DNA of 64,000 nucleotides from contig WGNR01000005.1 of assembly GCA_016124445.1 (NCBI GenBank), forward strand, positions 157,457-221,456, given 5' to 3'. The notes under the pieces are model-generated. The model worked only from the letters and a program-made list of their open reading frames with translations. It was not told where the DNA came from and ran no database searches. The position numbers were made by a program, and so were the translations under genes. Below are positions 34,904 to 43,922 of the stretch, in pieces (position 1 is the first letter of the stretch; the number at the start of each line of letters is the position of its first letter). The stretch comes from a bacterium (lineage in GTDB: Bacteria; Planctomycetota; Planctomycetia; Pirellulales; Pirellulaceae).

Positions 34904-35512
34904 ATGCAGAGTGGATTTGATCAATCCAGGAGCGGTCCCTTGACGAATTTCAGCCTGCTTGTCGACCAATGCATGGAAGGAAACCAGAGCGCAGTCTCTG
35001 AGTTCGTACAGCGTTTTCGAAATCAGGTTTACCTGCTGTGTTATCGCATGGTGGGAGAGCATCACGAAGCGGAGGACATGGCCCAGGAAACGTTCCTGCG
35101 GGTGTTCCGCAACTTGCATCGCTGGGACCGCAGCCGCCCGATCGAGCCTTGGATCATGACGATTGCCGGCAACCGTTGCCGGACGCACCTGGCCCAACGT
35201 ACCCGTCGGCCGCTTGCCTGCGAAACCCAGGACCATGTCGAAGACCATCGCGGAATTGATCACCGCGGGGAACTTCTGGCCGAAGAAGTGCAGTTGGCCC
35301 TCTCGCACGTTCGAGAAGAATACCGCACCGCGTTTCTTTTGTTTCACGATCATCAGCTAAGTTACAACGAGATCGCCGAGTTGATGGATTGCCCACTGGG
35401 CACGGTGAAAACCTGGGTCCACCGGGCGCGGCGAGAACTGGTCCAGCGGCTGATGAGCCGAGGGATCGCCCAGGAATATCGAGCCCATCAGCTCGCCAAA
35501 TCGAACGACTAG
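34904..35512 (+). CDS. ECF-type RNA polymerase sigma factor
   Basis: The 202-aa product (start ATG 34904, GGGGT upstream; TTG 34886 is the alternative) has sigma region 2 at about residues 20-90, with CYRMVGEHHEAEDMAQETFLRVFRNL, and region 4 at about 135-185, with LSYNEIAELMDCPLGTVKTWVHRARREL, the helix-turn-helix for the -35 element. No extra domains are present. The next gene starts 45 bases downstream and is a likely membrane partner. Confidence 0.95.
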   Translation: MQSGFDQSRSGPLTNFSLLVDQCMEGNQSAVSEFVQRFRNQVYLLCYRMVGEHHEAEDMAQETFLRVFRNLHRWDRSRPIEPWIMTIAGNRCRTHLAQRTRRPLACETQDHVEDHRGIDHRGELLAEEVQLALSHVREEYRTAFLLFHDHQLSYNEIAELMDCPLGTVKTWVHRARRELVQRLMSRGIAQEYRAHQLAKSND

Positions 35513-35557
35513 TTCGAATCCCACTAGGAATCGTTTTTCGTCGCAGGAACCACGCAC

Positions 35558-36325
35558 GTGACCTACGAAGAGTTTGAAAACACGCTGCAAGATTGGCTGG
35601 ACGACGGCCGTCTTGATGAAGCTGACCAGTTGATCGCCCAGGTTGCCCCTGGCGACCGCGATCAATGTATCGAGCTCTTGGAAACTTACCGCCTGCTGTT
35701 CGCTGGTTTAGCGTCGATCGAGAATGTCTCCCCTGCACCGCCTGCCGTTCCGGCCATTCCATCGCAAACGTTCTCGGTATGGAAGGGGACCTCGCTGGCC
35801 GGAATTGGCCTGGCCCTGGCGTTGTCGCTAACGATCATCGCGCTGGTTCCCGGGATGTTCGTGCCGCAGAAACCGACCGTTCCCCCGGCGATCGAAAGCC
35901 TGACCAATACCGATCCCGTGACCGGCTTGCCGCGAGATAGTCAGTTGCCCAAGCCTGCGTTACGCAACGTATTCGATCAACACGGCCTGACTCGGTTGGC
36001 GACCTCTTCGCTGGAACCTCTGGCCCGCAGCATGGCTACCAAGACCGATCTCGCCCTCCGTTCGATCAATCGGGTCACGGCGGATTTCAACCCAGGCGAT
36101 TTTAACCCGGCTGGTTTCAACCCAATCGACCAGCAGCTATCCGCCTATCCAGATGCGGCCCCGCTGATCGAGACGCTGACGCGCGGCCTGATGCCTGGCA
36201 CGCACTCTTTGACCGATGCATTCTCGGTCTTGCAGGAATCGGCTGGCGGCCCGGCGACATTGCCAACCGATTCGACCACTGCCCCCGCTGCCGGCGAACT
36301 GCCGGATAACGCTTCGGTCAGCTAA
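35558..36325 (+). CDS. Single-TM membrane protein, candidate anti-sigma factor
   Basis: This 255-aa protein starts at GTG 35558, with AGGA nine bases upstream. The N-terminal 65 residues are acidic and helical (EEFENTLQDWLDDGRLDEADQLI), like the cytosolic domain of anti-sigma factors, followed by one membrane helix (about 87-110: SLAGIGLALALSLTIIALV) and a periplasmic region with a short repeat FNPGDFNPAGFNP. It has no zinc HxxxCxxC motif. The position next to the ECF sigma gene is the main support; the role is inference. Confidence 0.75.
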   Translation: MTYEEFENTLQDWLDDGRLDEADQLIAQVAPGDRDQCIELLETYRLLFAGLASIENVSPAPPAVPAIPSQTFSVWKGTSLAGIGLALALSLTIIALVPGMFVPQKPTVPPAIESLTNTDPVTGLPRDSQLPKPALRNVFDQHGLTRLATSSLEPLARSMATKTDLALRSINRVTADFNPGDFNPAGFNPIDQQLSAYPDAAPLIETLTRGLMPGTHSLTDAFSVLQESAGGPATLPTDSTTAPAAGELPDNASVS

Positions 36326-36531
36326 TTCTGGTCAACTGCTTGGCCTGAGCGTACTATTTACTAGTACTTGCCTGGAATTTTTTGTTCTTGGTCTCGAAAA
36401 GGCGAATCGAGCCTGGTACCCAATTGATCGAGTCACCTCACTCGGTTATTATCAAATTCCTGTCATTTCTTTCTTACCCCCTATTATTTTCCCTACCCAC
36501 TTCTATTGCACCTGCATCAAGGATTTCCCCT

Positions 36532-37605
36532 ATGCCTTTGTTGCGATCTCGTGCGCGCCGCGCTTTTACCCTTGTGGAACTTCTGGTTGTCATAGCAATC
36601 ATTGGCGTTTTGATTGCTCTGCTTCTTCCTGCTGTGCAACAAGCACGTGAAGCTGCCCGGCGCAGTCAATGCGTGAACAACATCAAGCAGTTGCTACTGG
36701 CGATGCACAACTTCCACGATACGTATACGCACTTCCCAATGAACGCCAACGGTCCCTTGCCAAATAACCCGAATATCCCCCCCGCCCTGACGCCCAGTAA
36801 GTGGATGGGCTGGCATCGGTATAGTTCCAACGTCATGATCCTTCCATATCTCGAACAGGACAACTTGTACGAGCGGTTCTACCAAAGCCGCCTGACTGGG
36901 TTATTTGATAAGACCAGCACCAGCACCATGCAGGTCAAGTTGGAAGCATTTGTCTGCCCTTCTGCACCGCATGTAGACGGCAACCCAAACGACTGGATGG
37001 GACCTGGCAGCAACTATGGCTGGATTTCTGGTAGCAGCCCGCACACCGGCTACAACGCCTCGGCTCAGAATACCAATGGCTTTATGAACTTCTTCGAAGA
37101 AAAGAAAATGGCGGACATCACCGATGGCTTGTCCAATACGGTGATCGTTACTGAAATGCTCTCGGGTACCGGCAACCCAACCGCTCCCAAGTATCCTTAC
37201 GATCACTTCTACACCGGTGATGATTCCAATTTCAACGGAGGTTTCGCTAACGTTGCTTTTCCGACGCAGGCCGAGGTAAATACGATAGGCGCTATTGTCG
37301 AATCTGGTGCTGGCGGAGCAAAGGCCAACAATGGGCAGCATTGGTCGTGGTACGCCCATGGCCATTCACTTTTGAATAACTCGGTGCCTCCCAACTGGAG
37401 GTACCCGAGTGCCTCTGGTCGCTGCTGTCCAGGCGGCGCGCACGACTGGAGTTGGGGGCTGATGAGCGGACGCAGTCTGCATCCGGGTGGCGTAAATGCT
37501 GGTCATGGAGATGGATCGGTTCACTTCGTTCCCGAAACGATTGATCTACTAACTTGGCAGCGTTTGGGGAACATTCGTGACGGTGCCGTCGTTTCGCTGC
37601 CCTAA
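36532..37605 (+). CDS. DUF1559 protein with prepilin-type N-terminus
   Basis: Start ATG 36532 has AAGGA nearby; the product is 357 aa, beginning [23 protein letters not shown], a type IV prepilin-like cleavage site and helix. [46 protein letters not shown] and [17 protein letters not shown] are the DUF1559 hallmarks. It is the second copy in this window (the first is at 23943) and, like it, is followed by a lipoprotein gene. Confidence 0.93.
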   Translation: MPLLRSRARRAFTLVELLVVIAIIGVLIALLLPAVQQAREAARRSQCVNNIKQLLLAMHNFHDTYTHFPMNANGPLPNNPNIPPALTPSKWMGWHRYSSNVMILPYLEQDNLYERFYQSRLTGLFDKTSTSTMQVKLEAFVCPSAPHVDGNPNDWMGPGSNYGWISGSSPHTGYNASAQNTNGFMNFFEEKKMADITDGLSNTVIVTEMLSGTGNPTAPKYPYDHFYTGDDSNFNGGFANVAFPTQAEVNTIGAIVESGAGGAKANNGQHWSWYAHGHSLLNNSVPPNWRYPSASGRCCPGGAHDWSWGLMSGRSLHPGGVNAGHGDGSVHFVPETIDLLTWQRLGNIRDGAVVSLP

Positions 37606-37653
37606 TCCGTCTTCCGAGTCCGTTTTAGAACCATCCGCTTCCTACGGTTTCAA

Positions 37654-38046
37654 ATGATGCCTGAAAGTTCGTCTCGATTCTATTCCATCTCGTTTCTAAT
37701 CGTGGGAATCATTTCCTTGATCGCCGGTTGTCAGCAAACGAGCCAGAAAGAACGTTCAATACCTCTTAAACCTTCCTTTGCACTCATCCAGGCTCGCTCT
37801 GTGCTCCAAAACTACGCGCAAGGCTCTCCGTTGGCGAGCGAAGCGGAAGGTTTTGATAGCTTGGTTGAGTCGGTCCGCAAAGAGGATCCGGCTTCGGCCG
37901 ATATCTTGCAGGCTGCATTCAATAAGATCAAAGCAAACCCAGGCGCTCGCGTTCGGGTCGCCAAAGATACCCTGGAAAAGCTGCCTGAACCCGCTCCCAT
38001 TACTCCAGGCGTGGCCGATCCCCCGAACCCTTATCCCAGCAACTGA
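37654..38046 (+). CDS. Small lipoprotein next to DUF1559 gene
   Basis: This 130-aa product has a signal peptide with lipobox LIAGC (Cys at about 26). The mature part is short and Ala/Lys-rich, ending in a Pro-rich tail. No known domain. It lies 48 bases after the DUF1559 gene and has its own terminator, so the pair forms a transcription unit. Confidence 0.75.
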   Translation: MMPESSSRFYSISFLIVGIISLIAGCQQTSQKERSIPLKPSFALIQARSVLQNYAQGSPLASEAEGFDSLVESVRKEDPASADILQAAFNKIKANPGARVRVAKDTLEKLPEPAPITPGVADPPNPYPSN

Positions 38047-38080
38047 ACTCAGTTGTCTATCGACTCTGGAAAACTAACCA

Positions 38081-38113
38081 AAAGCCACGCGGTTCGCTCC
38101 GCGTGGCTTTTTT
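38081..38113 (+). terminator. Rho-independent terminator of the DUF1559/lipoprotein pair
   Basis: AAAGCCACGCGG (from 38081) pairs with CCGCGTGGCTTT around a 6-base loop, and the T-run extends to 38113. Confidence 0.9.
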
Positions 38114-38338
38114 ATTTCCCCGCTCATTTCCCATTAAACTGCCACTTCTTAGGTTACCAATCCCCACTTGTTGGCCGTTGTGCATACTTTGCGCACGTGA
38201 ATAGGTCACGCTAACCGGAACAATCGACACAGTCTGCAGTCTTTACGGAATGTTGCAAAGTTACCACACAGGGCTCCGATAGGTTCAGTATTCCCGACAC
38301 ACTTTCCCCACTCCCCCTGATCAACGGAGCTTACCAAC

Positions 38339-38863
38339 GTGGCCAAAGCAAAGACGACGACTCGTAAGACCGCTACCAAGTCGACCGCCAAAACTTCGAC
38401 CAAGACCCGAGCAACCAAATCGACCAAGACCAAGGTAGGCGACCAGGAAGTGACGATGGATCGTCGGCGGAGCGACCGCCGCAGCAAGGCAGCTGCCGAC
38501 AATAAGACCGAGAAGAAGGATGAAGTGAAAGCCAAGGCCCAGGATGTTGTGGCGGCTGAAGAGAATCAGGAATCGGCGGCTCCGAAGATGGAACGTCGGG
38601 CTAAGGTCAATCGCCGCCGTCAAATCGATCCGACGACCTGCGAACGGGACTACACCGGCGACGAAATCGAGTTCATGCAGGCCCTCGACGCCTACAAGCG
38701 TACCAGCGGCCGAATGTTCCCGACCTGCAGCGAGATCCTGGAAGTGATCCGCGAATTGGGCTATTCCCGTGGTGGTAGCACCATGACGGAATCGACCGAA
38801 GAAGCCGAAACGCCTGCCGAACCGCCGGCGTTCTCGGACGATGTTCCGGCCATCAATCAGTAA
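38339..38863 (+). CDS. Lysine-rich H1-like protein with conserved C-terminal domain
   Basis: This 174-aa product starts at GTG 38339. The N-terminus is Lys/Thr/Ala-rich ([18 protein letters not shown]), like bacterial H1-type DNA-binding tails. Arg-rich pieces DRRRSDRRS and [11 protein letters not shown] follow. The C-terminal domain ([20 protein letters not shown] with [19 protein letters not shown]) is one I believe is widespread in planctomycetes; its function is unknown. A role in nucleoid or RNA binding is inference. Confidence 0.8.
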   Translation: MAKAKTTTRKTATKSTAKTSTKTRATKSTKTKVGDQEVTMDRRRSDRRSKAAADNKTEKKDEVKAKAQDVVAAEENQESAAPKMERRAKVNRRRQIDPTTCERDYTGDEIEFMQALDAYKRTSGRMFPTCSEILEVIRELGYSRGGSTMTESTEEAETPAEPPAFSDDVPAINQ

Positions 38864-38897
38864 GAACTACGTTAGCGATCACCCAACGTTGCTAGCT

Positions 38898-38928
38898 GTA
38901 TCGGGAGACCTTGTCGGTCTCCCGATAC
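38898..38928 (+). terminator. Terminator-like hairpin
   Basis: GTATCGGGAGACC (38898-38910) and GGTCTCCCGATAC (38916-38928) form a perfect 13-base stem with a 5-base loop, followed by a modest T-stretch. Confidence 0.7.
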
Positions 38929-39031
38929 CATTTCTTGAGCGAATTCGTCTTGATTCAGCCAGAAGTCGCCACTATTCTCCCCCCACGAATCGGAATCGTT
39001 CGCCTGCGCTCAGGATTATGGGGTTGATGAC

Positions 39032-39763
39032 GTGCATCGACAAACAAAGCTTTTCCAAACACTAGGCTGCTCGGCCATCGTTCTCTTTTTGGCCACTGGC
39101 TGCCAAATGGCCGCGTCTGGCTATAACGTGGCCGGCATCCGTGCCGTCGAAGAAGGCCAGCCACAAGTTGCCGTGACGAAGTTCCAGAAAGCCCTGGGGC
39201 ACGATCCGACCAACGCCGATGCGTATTACAATCTGGCAGCAACCTATCACCAGATGGGCAAGCAAACCAACGATCCCAAAATGCTGCACCAGGCCGAAGA
39301 GCTGTACAACAAGTGCCTGGACTTGGACCACAACCATACCGAATGCCACCGCGGCCTGGCCGTGCTGCTGATCGACACAAAACGCAGTGACTCCGCATTC
39401 ACGCTGATGGAGAACTGGGAAAGGGAAGCACCGCAACTGGCCGATCCCAAGATCGAACTGGCTCGCCTGTATCAGGAGTTTGGGGATAAGGAAAACGCCC
39501 GAAACGAGCTGAATCAGGCCTTGGCCGTCGATGCGAACAATGCCCGAGCCTGGGCCGCGATGGGCAGCCTGCGGGAACAATCGGGCGATCTTGGCCAGGC
39601 GTTGGCCAACTATCAGCGGGCTTATTCACTCAATACGCTCGATAGCGGCGTGGGGGCTCGTGTTGCGGCCTTGCAACGTCAAGGCGTGCAAAGTTCCCTA
39701 CCACTTTCGACCACCAGCGGCACCCGACTGGCTGCCCAACCTGGCACCCAACGGCGCTACTGA
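39032..39763 (+). CDS. TPR-repeat lipoprotein
   Basis: The 243-aa product starts at GTG 39032. It has a signal peptide with lipobox FLATGC (Cys at about 24), then tetratricopeptide units: residues 37-70 (EEGQPQVAVTKFQKALGHDP), 71-115, and 145-215 (FGDKENARNELNQALAVD). TPR repeats mediate protein contacts, and lipidation would place it at a membrane, possibly as an assembly factor. The partner is unknown. The C-terminus is Ser/Thr-rich. Confidence 0.85.
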   Translation: MHRQTKLFQTLGCSAIVLFLATGCQMAASGYNVAGIRAVEEGQPQVAVTKFQKALGHDPTNADAYYNLAATYHQMGKQTNDPKMLHQAEELYNKCLDLDHNHTECHRGLAVLLIDTKRSDSAFTLMENWEREAPQLADPKIELARLYQEFGDKENARNELNQALAVDANNARAWAAMGSLREQSGDLGQALANYQRAYSLNTLDSGVGARVAALQRQGVQSSLPLSTTSGTRLAAQPGTQRRY

Positions 39764-40045
39764 TCCCCGTTGGTGCGTTAACTCTTCCGCAATCGAGCGG
39801 CTAACGCGCACAATCTTGCCTGCTTGTTTCTGACTGCAAGCACGTGGATCGACTCTGTATCCCATGGATATGTCAACTTTTGCGCCCTGTCGATCCATTT
39901 CTGATCAGCGACAATTAGGGCCGCTTCTATCGAAATGAAATTCCTCTTAAAATCGAAGCTTACTTGCCACTTACCCGCTTCGCCTGGGACGTCTCGCGGG
40001 AGGCTTCCGCCGAAATGGGTCGCACACCCCCTAGAGCTGACTGTC

Positions 40046-41131
40046 ATGCCCAAGCGCGTATTCAATTTCTCTGCCGGTCCTGCTGTTATGCCCCTGCCTG
40101 TGCTTGAAGAAGCCCAACGCGACCTGGTCGCCCTGCCCGGTGTCGGCAGTTCGGTCATGGAGCTCAGTCATCGTGGCAAGCCTTACATGGCCATTCATGC
40201 CGATGCGAAAGCACGGCTCGTTTCGCTGTTGAATATCCCCGACACGCACGACGTGCTATTCCTGCAAGGGGGATCGCGTCTGCAGTTCTCGATGATCCCG
40301 ATCAACTTGCTGAAAGATACCGGCAAGACGGCCGACTACATCGTGACCGGCAGTTGGGGCAAGAAGGCCCTGGAAGAATCGGTCAAGGAAGGTACGACCA
40401 ATGTTGCCTGGGATGGTAAAGCATCCAATTACAACAACTTGCCCAAGCCGAGCGAACTGAAGCTGACTTCGGACGCGGCTTACGTGCACATCACCTCGAA
40501 CGAAACGATCCAGGGCGTTCAGTTCCCCACCGAACCCGATGTCGGCAATGTGCCCCTGGTGGCGGACCTCTCGTCCGACTTCCTGAGCCGTCCCATCGAC
40601 GTCTCGAAGTATGGCATTATCTACGCATGTGCCCAGAAGAACGCCGGCCCCGCTGGCGTGACGGTGGTGATCATCCGCAAAGACCTGATGGCCCACGCCA
40701 GCAGCGAACTGCCTGGCTACCTGGTCTACCGCAACCATGCCGAAGCTGATTCGATGTGGAACACGCCACCTACGTTCGGCATTTACCTGCTGGGTCTGGT
40801 CTGCAAGTGGCTGCAGGAAGACATCGGCGGGCTGGAAAAGATTCAAGCTCAGAACGAAGCCAAGGCCAAGCTGCTGTACGACGTGATCGACGAGTCGAAC
40901 GGTTTCTACATCGGCCATGCCGTGCCGGAAGTTCGCTCGAAGATGAATGTCACCTTCAAGCTGGGCGACGACGAAAAAGACAAGGCGTTCCTGGCCCAGG
41001 CCAACGAAGCGGACCTGACCCAACTGGGCGGCCACCGCAGCGTCGGCGGCGTTCGTGCTTCCATCTACAATGCGATGCCGGTCGAAGGCGTCGAGAAACT
41101 TCGCGACTTCATGCTCAAGTTCATGAAGTAA
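40046..41131 (+). CDS. serC: Phosphoserine aminotransferase
   Basis: SerC converts 3-phosphohydroxypyruvate to phosphoserine using glutamate. The 361-aa product (start ATG 40046; the longer frame from 39935 is not needed) begins PKRVFNFSAGPAVMPLPVLE and has FLQGGSRLQFSMIPINLL and the PLP lysine in CAQKNAGPAG (K198). HRSVGGVRASIYNAM near the C-terminus is typical. It is followed 60 bases later by serA, so the first two steps of serine synthesis are coded together. Confidence 0.96.
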   Translation: MPKRVFNFSAGPAVMPLPVLEEAQRDLVALPGVGSSVMELSHRGKPYMAIHADAKARLVSLLNIPDTHDVLFLQGGSRLQFSMIPINLLKDTGKTADYIVTGSWGKKALEESVKEGTTNVAWDGKASNYNNLPKPSELKLTSDAAYVHITSNETIQGVQFPTEPDVGNVPLVADLSSDFLSRPIDVSKYGIIYACAQKNAGPAGVTVVIIRKDLMAHASSELPGYLVYRNHAEADSMWNTPPTFGIYLLGLVCKWLQEDIGGLEKIQAQNEAKAKLLYDVIDESNGFYIGHAVPEVRSKMNVTFKLGDDEKDKAFLAQANEADLTQLGGHRSVGGVRASIYNAMPVEGVEKLRDFMLKFMK

Positions 41132-41191
41132 GCAAACCCCACGCTCCCCCTAACTTCGCTGGCAAACCCTCAACCGCCAAAGAAACACATC

Positions 41192-42811
41192 ATGCCTAAA
41201 GTTATTGTTCTCGATACGCTCGCTCAGGAAGGTCTTGACCTGTTGGATCAGGCCCCTGGGATTGAATACGAAGTTCGCACCGGTCTCAAAGGTGAAGACC
41301 TGCGAAGTGCCCTCAACGAGTTCGACGGAGCCATCTGCCGTAGCGGCGTTAAGATCATGGCGGACTCGCTGGAAGGCAACACCAACTTGAAAGTGATTGC
41401 CCGGGCTGGTGTCGGTACCGACAACATCGATTCCAAGGCGGCCGCTCTCCATGGCATCGTGGTGATGAACACCCCCAGCGGTAACACCATCAGCACCGCC
41501 GAACATGCGTTCTGCCTGATGATGGCTCTTTCGCGAAACGTGCCAGCTGCCAACCAAAGCCTGGTTGAAGGTCGCTGGGACCGCAAGAAGTACATGGGAA
41601 CCCAGCTTGCCGACAAAACACTTGGTGTCGTCGGTCTGGGTCGCATCGGGATGGAAGTCGCCAAGCGGGCTCTCGCCTTCGAGATGCGCGTGATCGCTTA
41701 CGATCCGTTCGTCAGCCCGGAACGTGCCGCGGAGCTTGGCATCGAGCTTTCGCCAACCGTGCCTGAAATGTTGCCGAAGATCGATTACCTGACGGTCCAC
41801 ACGCCGCTGACCCCCGAAACGAAAGACATGATCGATGCCGAGTCGATCAAGTTGCTCAAACCGGGTGCCCGGCTGATCAACTGTGCTCGCGGCGGTATCT
41901 ACAACGAAGAAGCCCTGGTCGAAGGTCTGAAGTCGGGTCACCTGGGTGGCGTTGCGTTGGACGTTTACTCGGAAGAGCCCTGCACCGACAGCCCGCTGTT
42001 CGGTATGGAAAACGTGGTTTGCACGCCTCACCTGGGTGCGAGCACCGAGGAAGCCCAGACGCAAGTTGCCGTCGAAGCGGTTCAGTTGGTCGTCAATTAC
42101 CTGACGACCGGCGAAATCCGCCACGCAGTCAACGTCGCTCCGTTGGATCCGAAGACGCTCGAAGCGATTCGCGGCTACCTGGACGTTGCTTATCGCCTGG
42201 GGCTGTTGGCTGCCCAGGTTCACGCAGGCGGCGTGAAGTCGGTCAAGCTGAACTATCGCGGCGATGTGAGCGGCAAGAACACGAAGTTGCTGACGGCTTC
42301 GTTCTGTGCCGGCTTCCTGGCCAAGGCGTTGGAAGAAGAACCCAACATTATCAATTCGGAAATGTTGCTGCTGGATCGGGGCGTTGAACTGTCGACCGAA
42401 ACCAGCACGGACATGGGCAGCTTCGCAAGCAGCATCACGGCCACGATCGAAGAAGGCAACAAGACGCATCAAGTTGGTGGAACCTTGTTCGGCAGCAACA
42501 TGCCGCGTTTGATTCTGCTGGACGGACAGCGTCTGGAAGCTTACCTCGACGGCACGATGTTCATCTTCGCCCACAACGACGTACCGGGCATCATTGGCCG
42601 CGTCGGTACAATCTTCGGCGACCATAAGGTCAACATCGCTCAGATGGCCGTTGGCCGTTCCAGTACGCCTGGCAGTGCCGTTGGCGTGTTGAATCTGGAC
42701 GGACTGCCGGGCGAAGCCGCGGTCAAGGAAGTCATGTCGAGCGACAACATCACCAGCTGCAAGGTGATCGAGCTTCCGGCTGCCGGCGAGATGCCGACCT
42801 GGATGCGTTAA
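41192..42811 (+). CDS. serA: D-3-phosphoglycerate dehydrogenase
   Basis: SerA oxidises 3-phosphoglycerate, the first step of serine synthesis. The 539-aa product has the NAD+ Rossmann motif VVGLGRIGMEVA (about residues 147-158), NCARGGIYNEEAL and CTPHLGAST with the catalytic His region, then an intervening domain and a C-terminal ACT domain (from about 460: MFIFAHNDVPGIIGRVGTI), which usually binds serine as feedback inhibitor. It is the long type of PGDH. Confidence 0.97.
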   Translation: MPKVIVLDTLAQEGLDLLDQAPGIEYEVRTGLKGEDLRSALNEFDGAICRSGVKIMADSLEGNTNLKVIARAGVGTDNIDSKAAALHGIVVMNTPSGNTISTAEHAFCLMMALSRNVPAANQSLVEGRWDRKKYMGTQLADKTLGVVGLGRIGMEVAKRALAFEMRVIAYDPFVSPERAAELGIELSPTVPEMLPKIDYLTVHTPLTPETKDMIDAESIKLLKPGARLINCARGGIYNEEALVEGLKSGHLGGVALDVYSEEPCTDSPLFGMENVVCTPHLGASTEEAQTQVAVEAVQLVVNYLTTGEIRHAVNVAPLDPKTLEAIRGYLDVAYRLGLLAAQVHAGGVKSVKLNYRGDVSGKNTKLLTASFCAGFLAKALEEEPNIINSEMLLLDRGVELSTETSTDMGSFASSITATIEEGNKTHQVGGTLFGSNMPRLILLDGQRLEAYLDGTMFIFAHNDVPGIIGRVGTIFGDHKVNIAQMAVGRSSTPGSAVGVLNLDGLPGEAAVKEVMSSDNITSCKVIELPAAGEMPTWMR

Positions 42812-42838
42812 AATCGGTACTTTCAGTACAACCAGACG

Positions 42839-42870
42839 AACCGGCACGATGGCTTGATCGTGCCGGTTTT
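42839..42870 (+). terminator. Terminator of serC-serA
   Basis: AACCGGCACGAT (42839-42850) and ATCGTGCCGGTT (42857-42868) form a 12-base perfect stem with a 6-base loop and TTTT at 42867-42870. Confidence 0.8.
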
Positions 42871-42980
42871 CGTATGCGCGGTATTCCAATTGCACTCTAA
42901 TCAGATCGAATTACCCTGAGACCTTGGGCCGTCGAATTCGGCCCCTACATGGGGAAACCACTTTTCTTTCTGGACGAACC

Positions 42981-43793
42981 TTGGACAACTTGGTTGCAAA
43001 CCTTTCAAGCACTTGGGACCAGTTCGTATGGGTTATCTGGCTGCTGCCGCTGTTGGCAGTCGTCGTATATCCGATGGCTGTCGCCATGCTATTGCGTCTG
43101 AGTGAACTGACCTGGCTCCAGAAACGTCGCTTCGAGCGTTCGTTGCCTGGTATCGATCGCAAGCTCGCCAGTCGGCTGCGAATTTGGAATACGGGCGATC
43201 GCGTATGCAATGCGGCCGTGCTGGGATGCATTCCCGGTTTCTCTTTTGTGATGATCAGCGATGCGCTGCTGAACCAGCTTTCCCCGCGCGGTGCTGCGGC
43301 GATTGTGGCCCACGAAGTCGGCCATCTTCGGTTGTGGCATGTCTCGATTCGGCTAGCGGTCGTCTACGCCGGCGGCTTTTTTGGGATGGCCTTGGTCCAC
43401 CAATTTGAATCGGTGGCTGGCTGGCAAACGGGAATTCAGGCAACGATCATCCTGGCCACGTTCGTTTACATGACCCTGATGCTGCACCTGGTGGCACCTC
43501 TGCTGGAGTTTCAAGCCGATTTGTATGCGGTCGACATGCTGAGTGCCGGTCGAGGCAATCGCGATGCGTGTGCCCGCCTTTTGGTGCGGACACTGTCGCA
43601 GCTAACCCACCTTTCGGGCCTTCGCCCCGACCAGGAGACGTGGCTTTACCCTAGTTTCGAGCAGCGCCGACGGGCCCTTCTGGGTCTGCACTCTTCTACC
43701 AAGTTAAGAGGATGGCTCCGCGTGTTATTGGCCACGATTGTGCTTAGCCAGGTTGGGCTAATGGCCTTCAGTGGCTATCTGCTGGTCTTCTGA
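42981..43793 (+). CDS. M48-type membrane zinc peptidase
   Basis: This 270-aa product (TTG 42981; TTG 42924 is the longer alternative) has one N-terminal helix, a core with the zinc motif HEVGH (H111 to H115) followed by LRLWHVSIRLAV, and the third ligand glutamate E176 in LEFQADLYAVD, as in M48 (HtpX/BlaR1-like) peptidases. Helices at both ends place it in the inner membrane. Its substrate is unknown; it lies between serA and a histidine kinase gene and could act in membrane quality control. Confidence 0.85.
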   Translation: MDNLVANLSSTWDQFVWVIWLLPLLAVVVYPMAVAMLLRLSELTWLQKRRFERSLPGIDRKLASRLRIWNTGDRVCNAAVLGCIPGFSFVMISDALLNQLSPRGAAAIVAHEVGHLRLWHVSIRLAVVYAGGFFGMALVHQFESVAGWQTGIQATIILATFVYMTLMLHLVAPLLEFQADLYAVDMLSAGRGNRDACARLLVRTLSQLTHLSGLRPDQETWLYPSFEQRRRALLGLHSSTKLRGWLRVLLATIVLSQVGLMAFSGYLLVF

Positions 43794-43922
43794 TTACCGC
43801 AATACGCACGTTTTTGCTTGCATTTCGTCGTGATTCGGTTTTGACGCTGTCGGCTGGTTCTTCGATAATCAGGTCTGATGTGCCTATCCGCCTGCTAACC
43901 TGCATTTCGAAATCTACCGACC

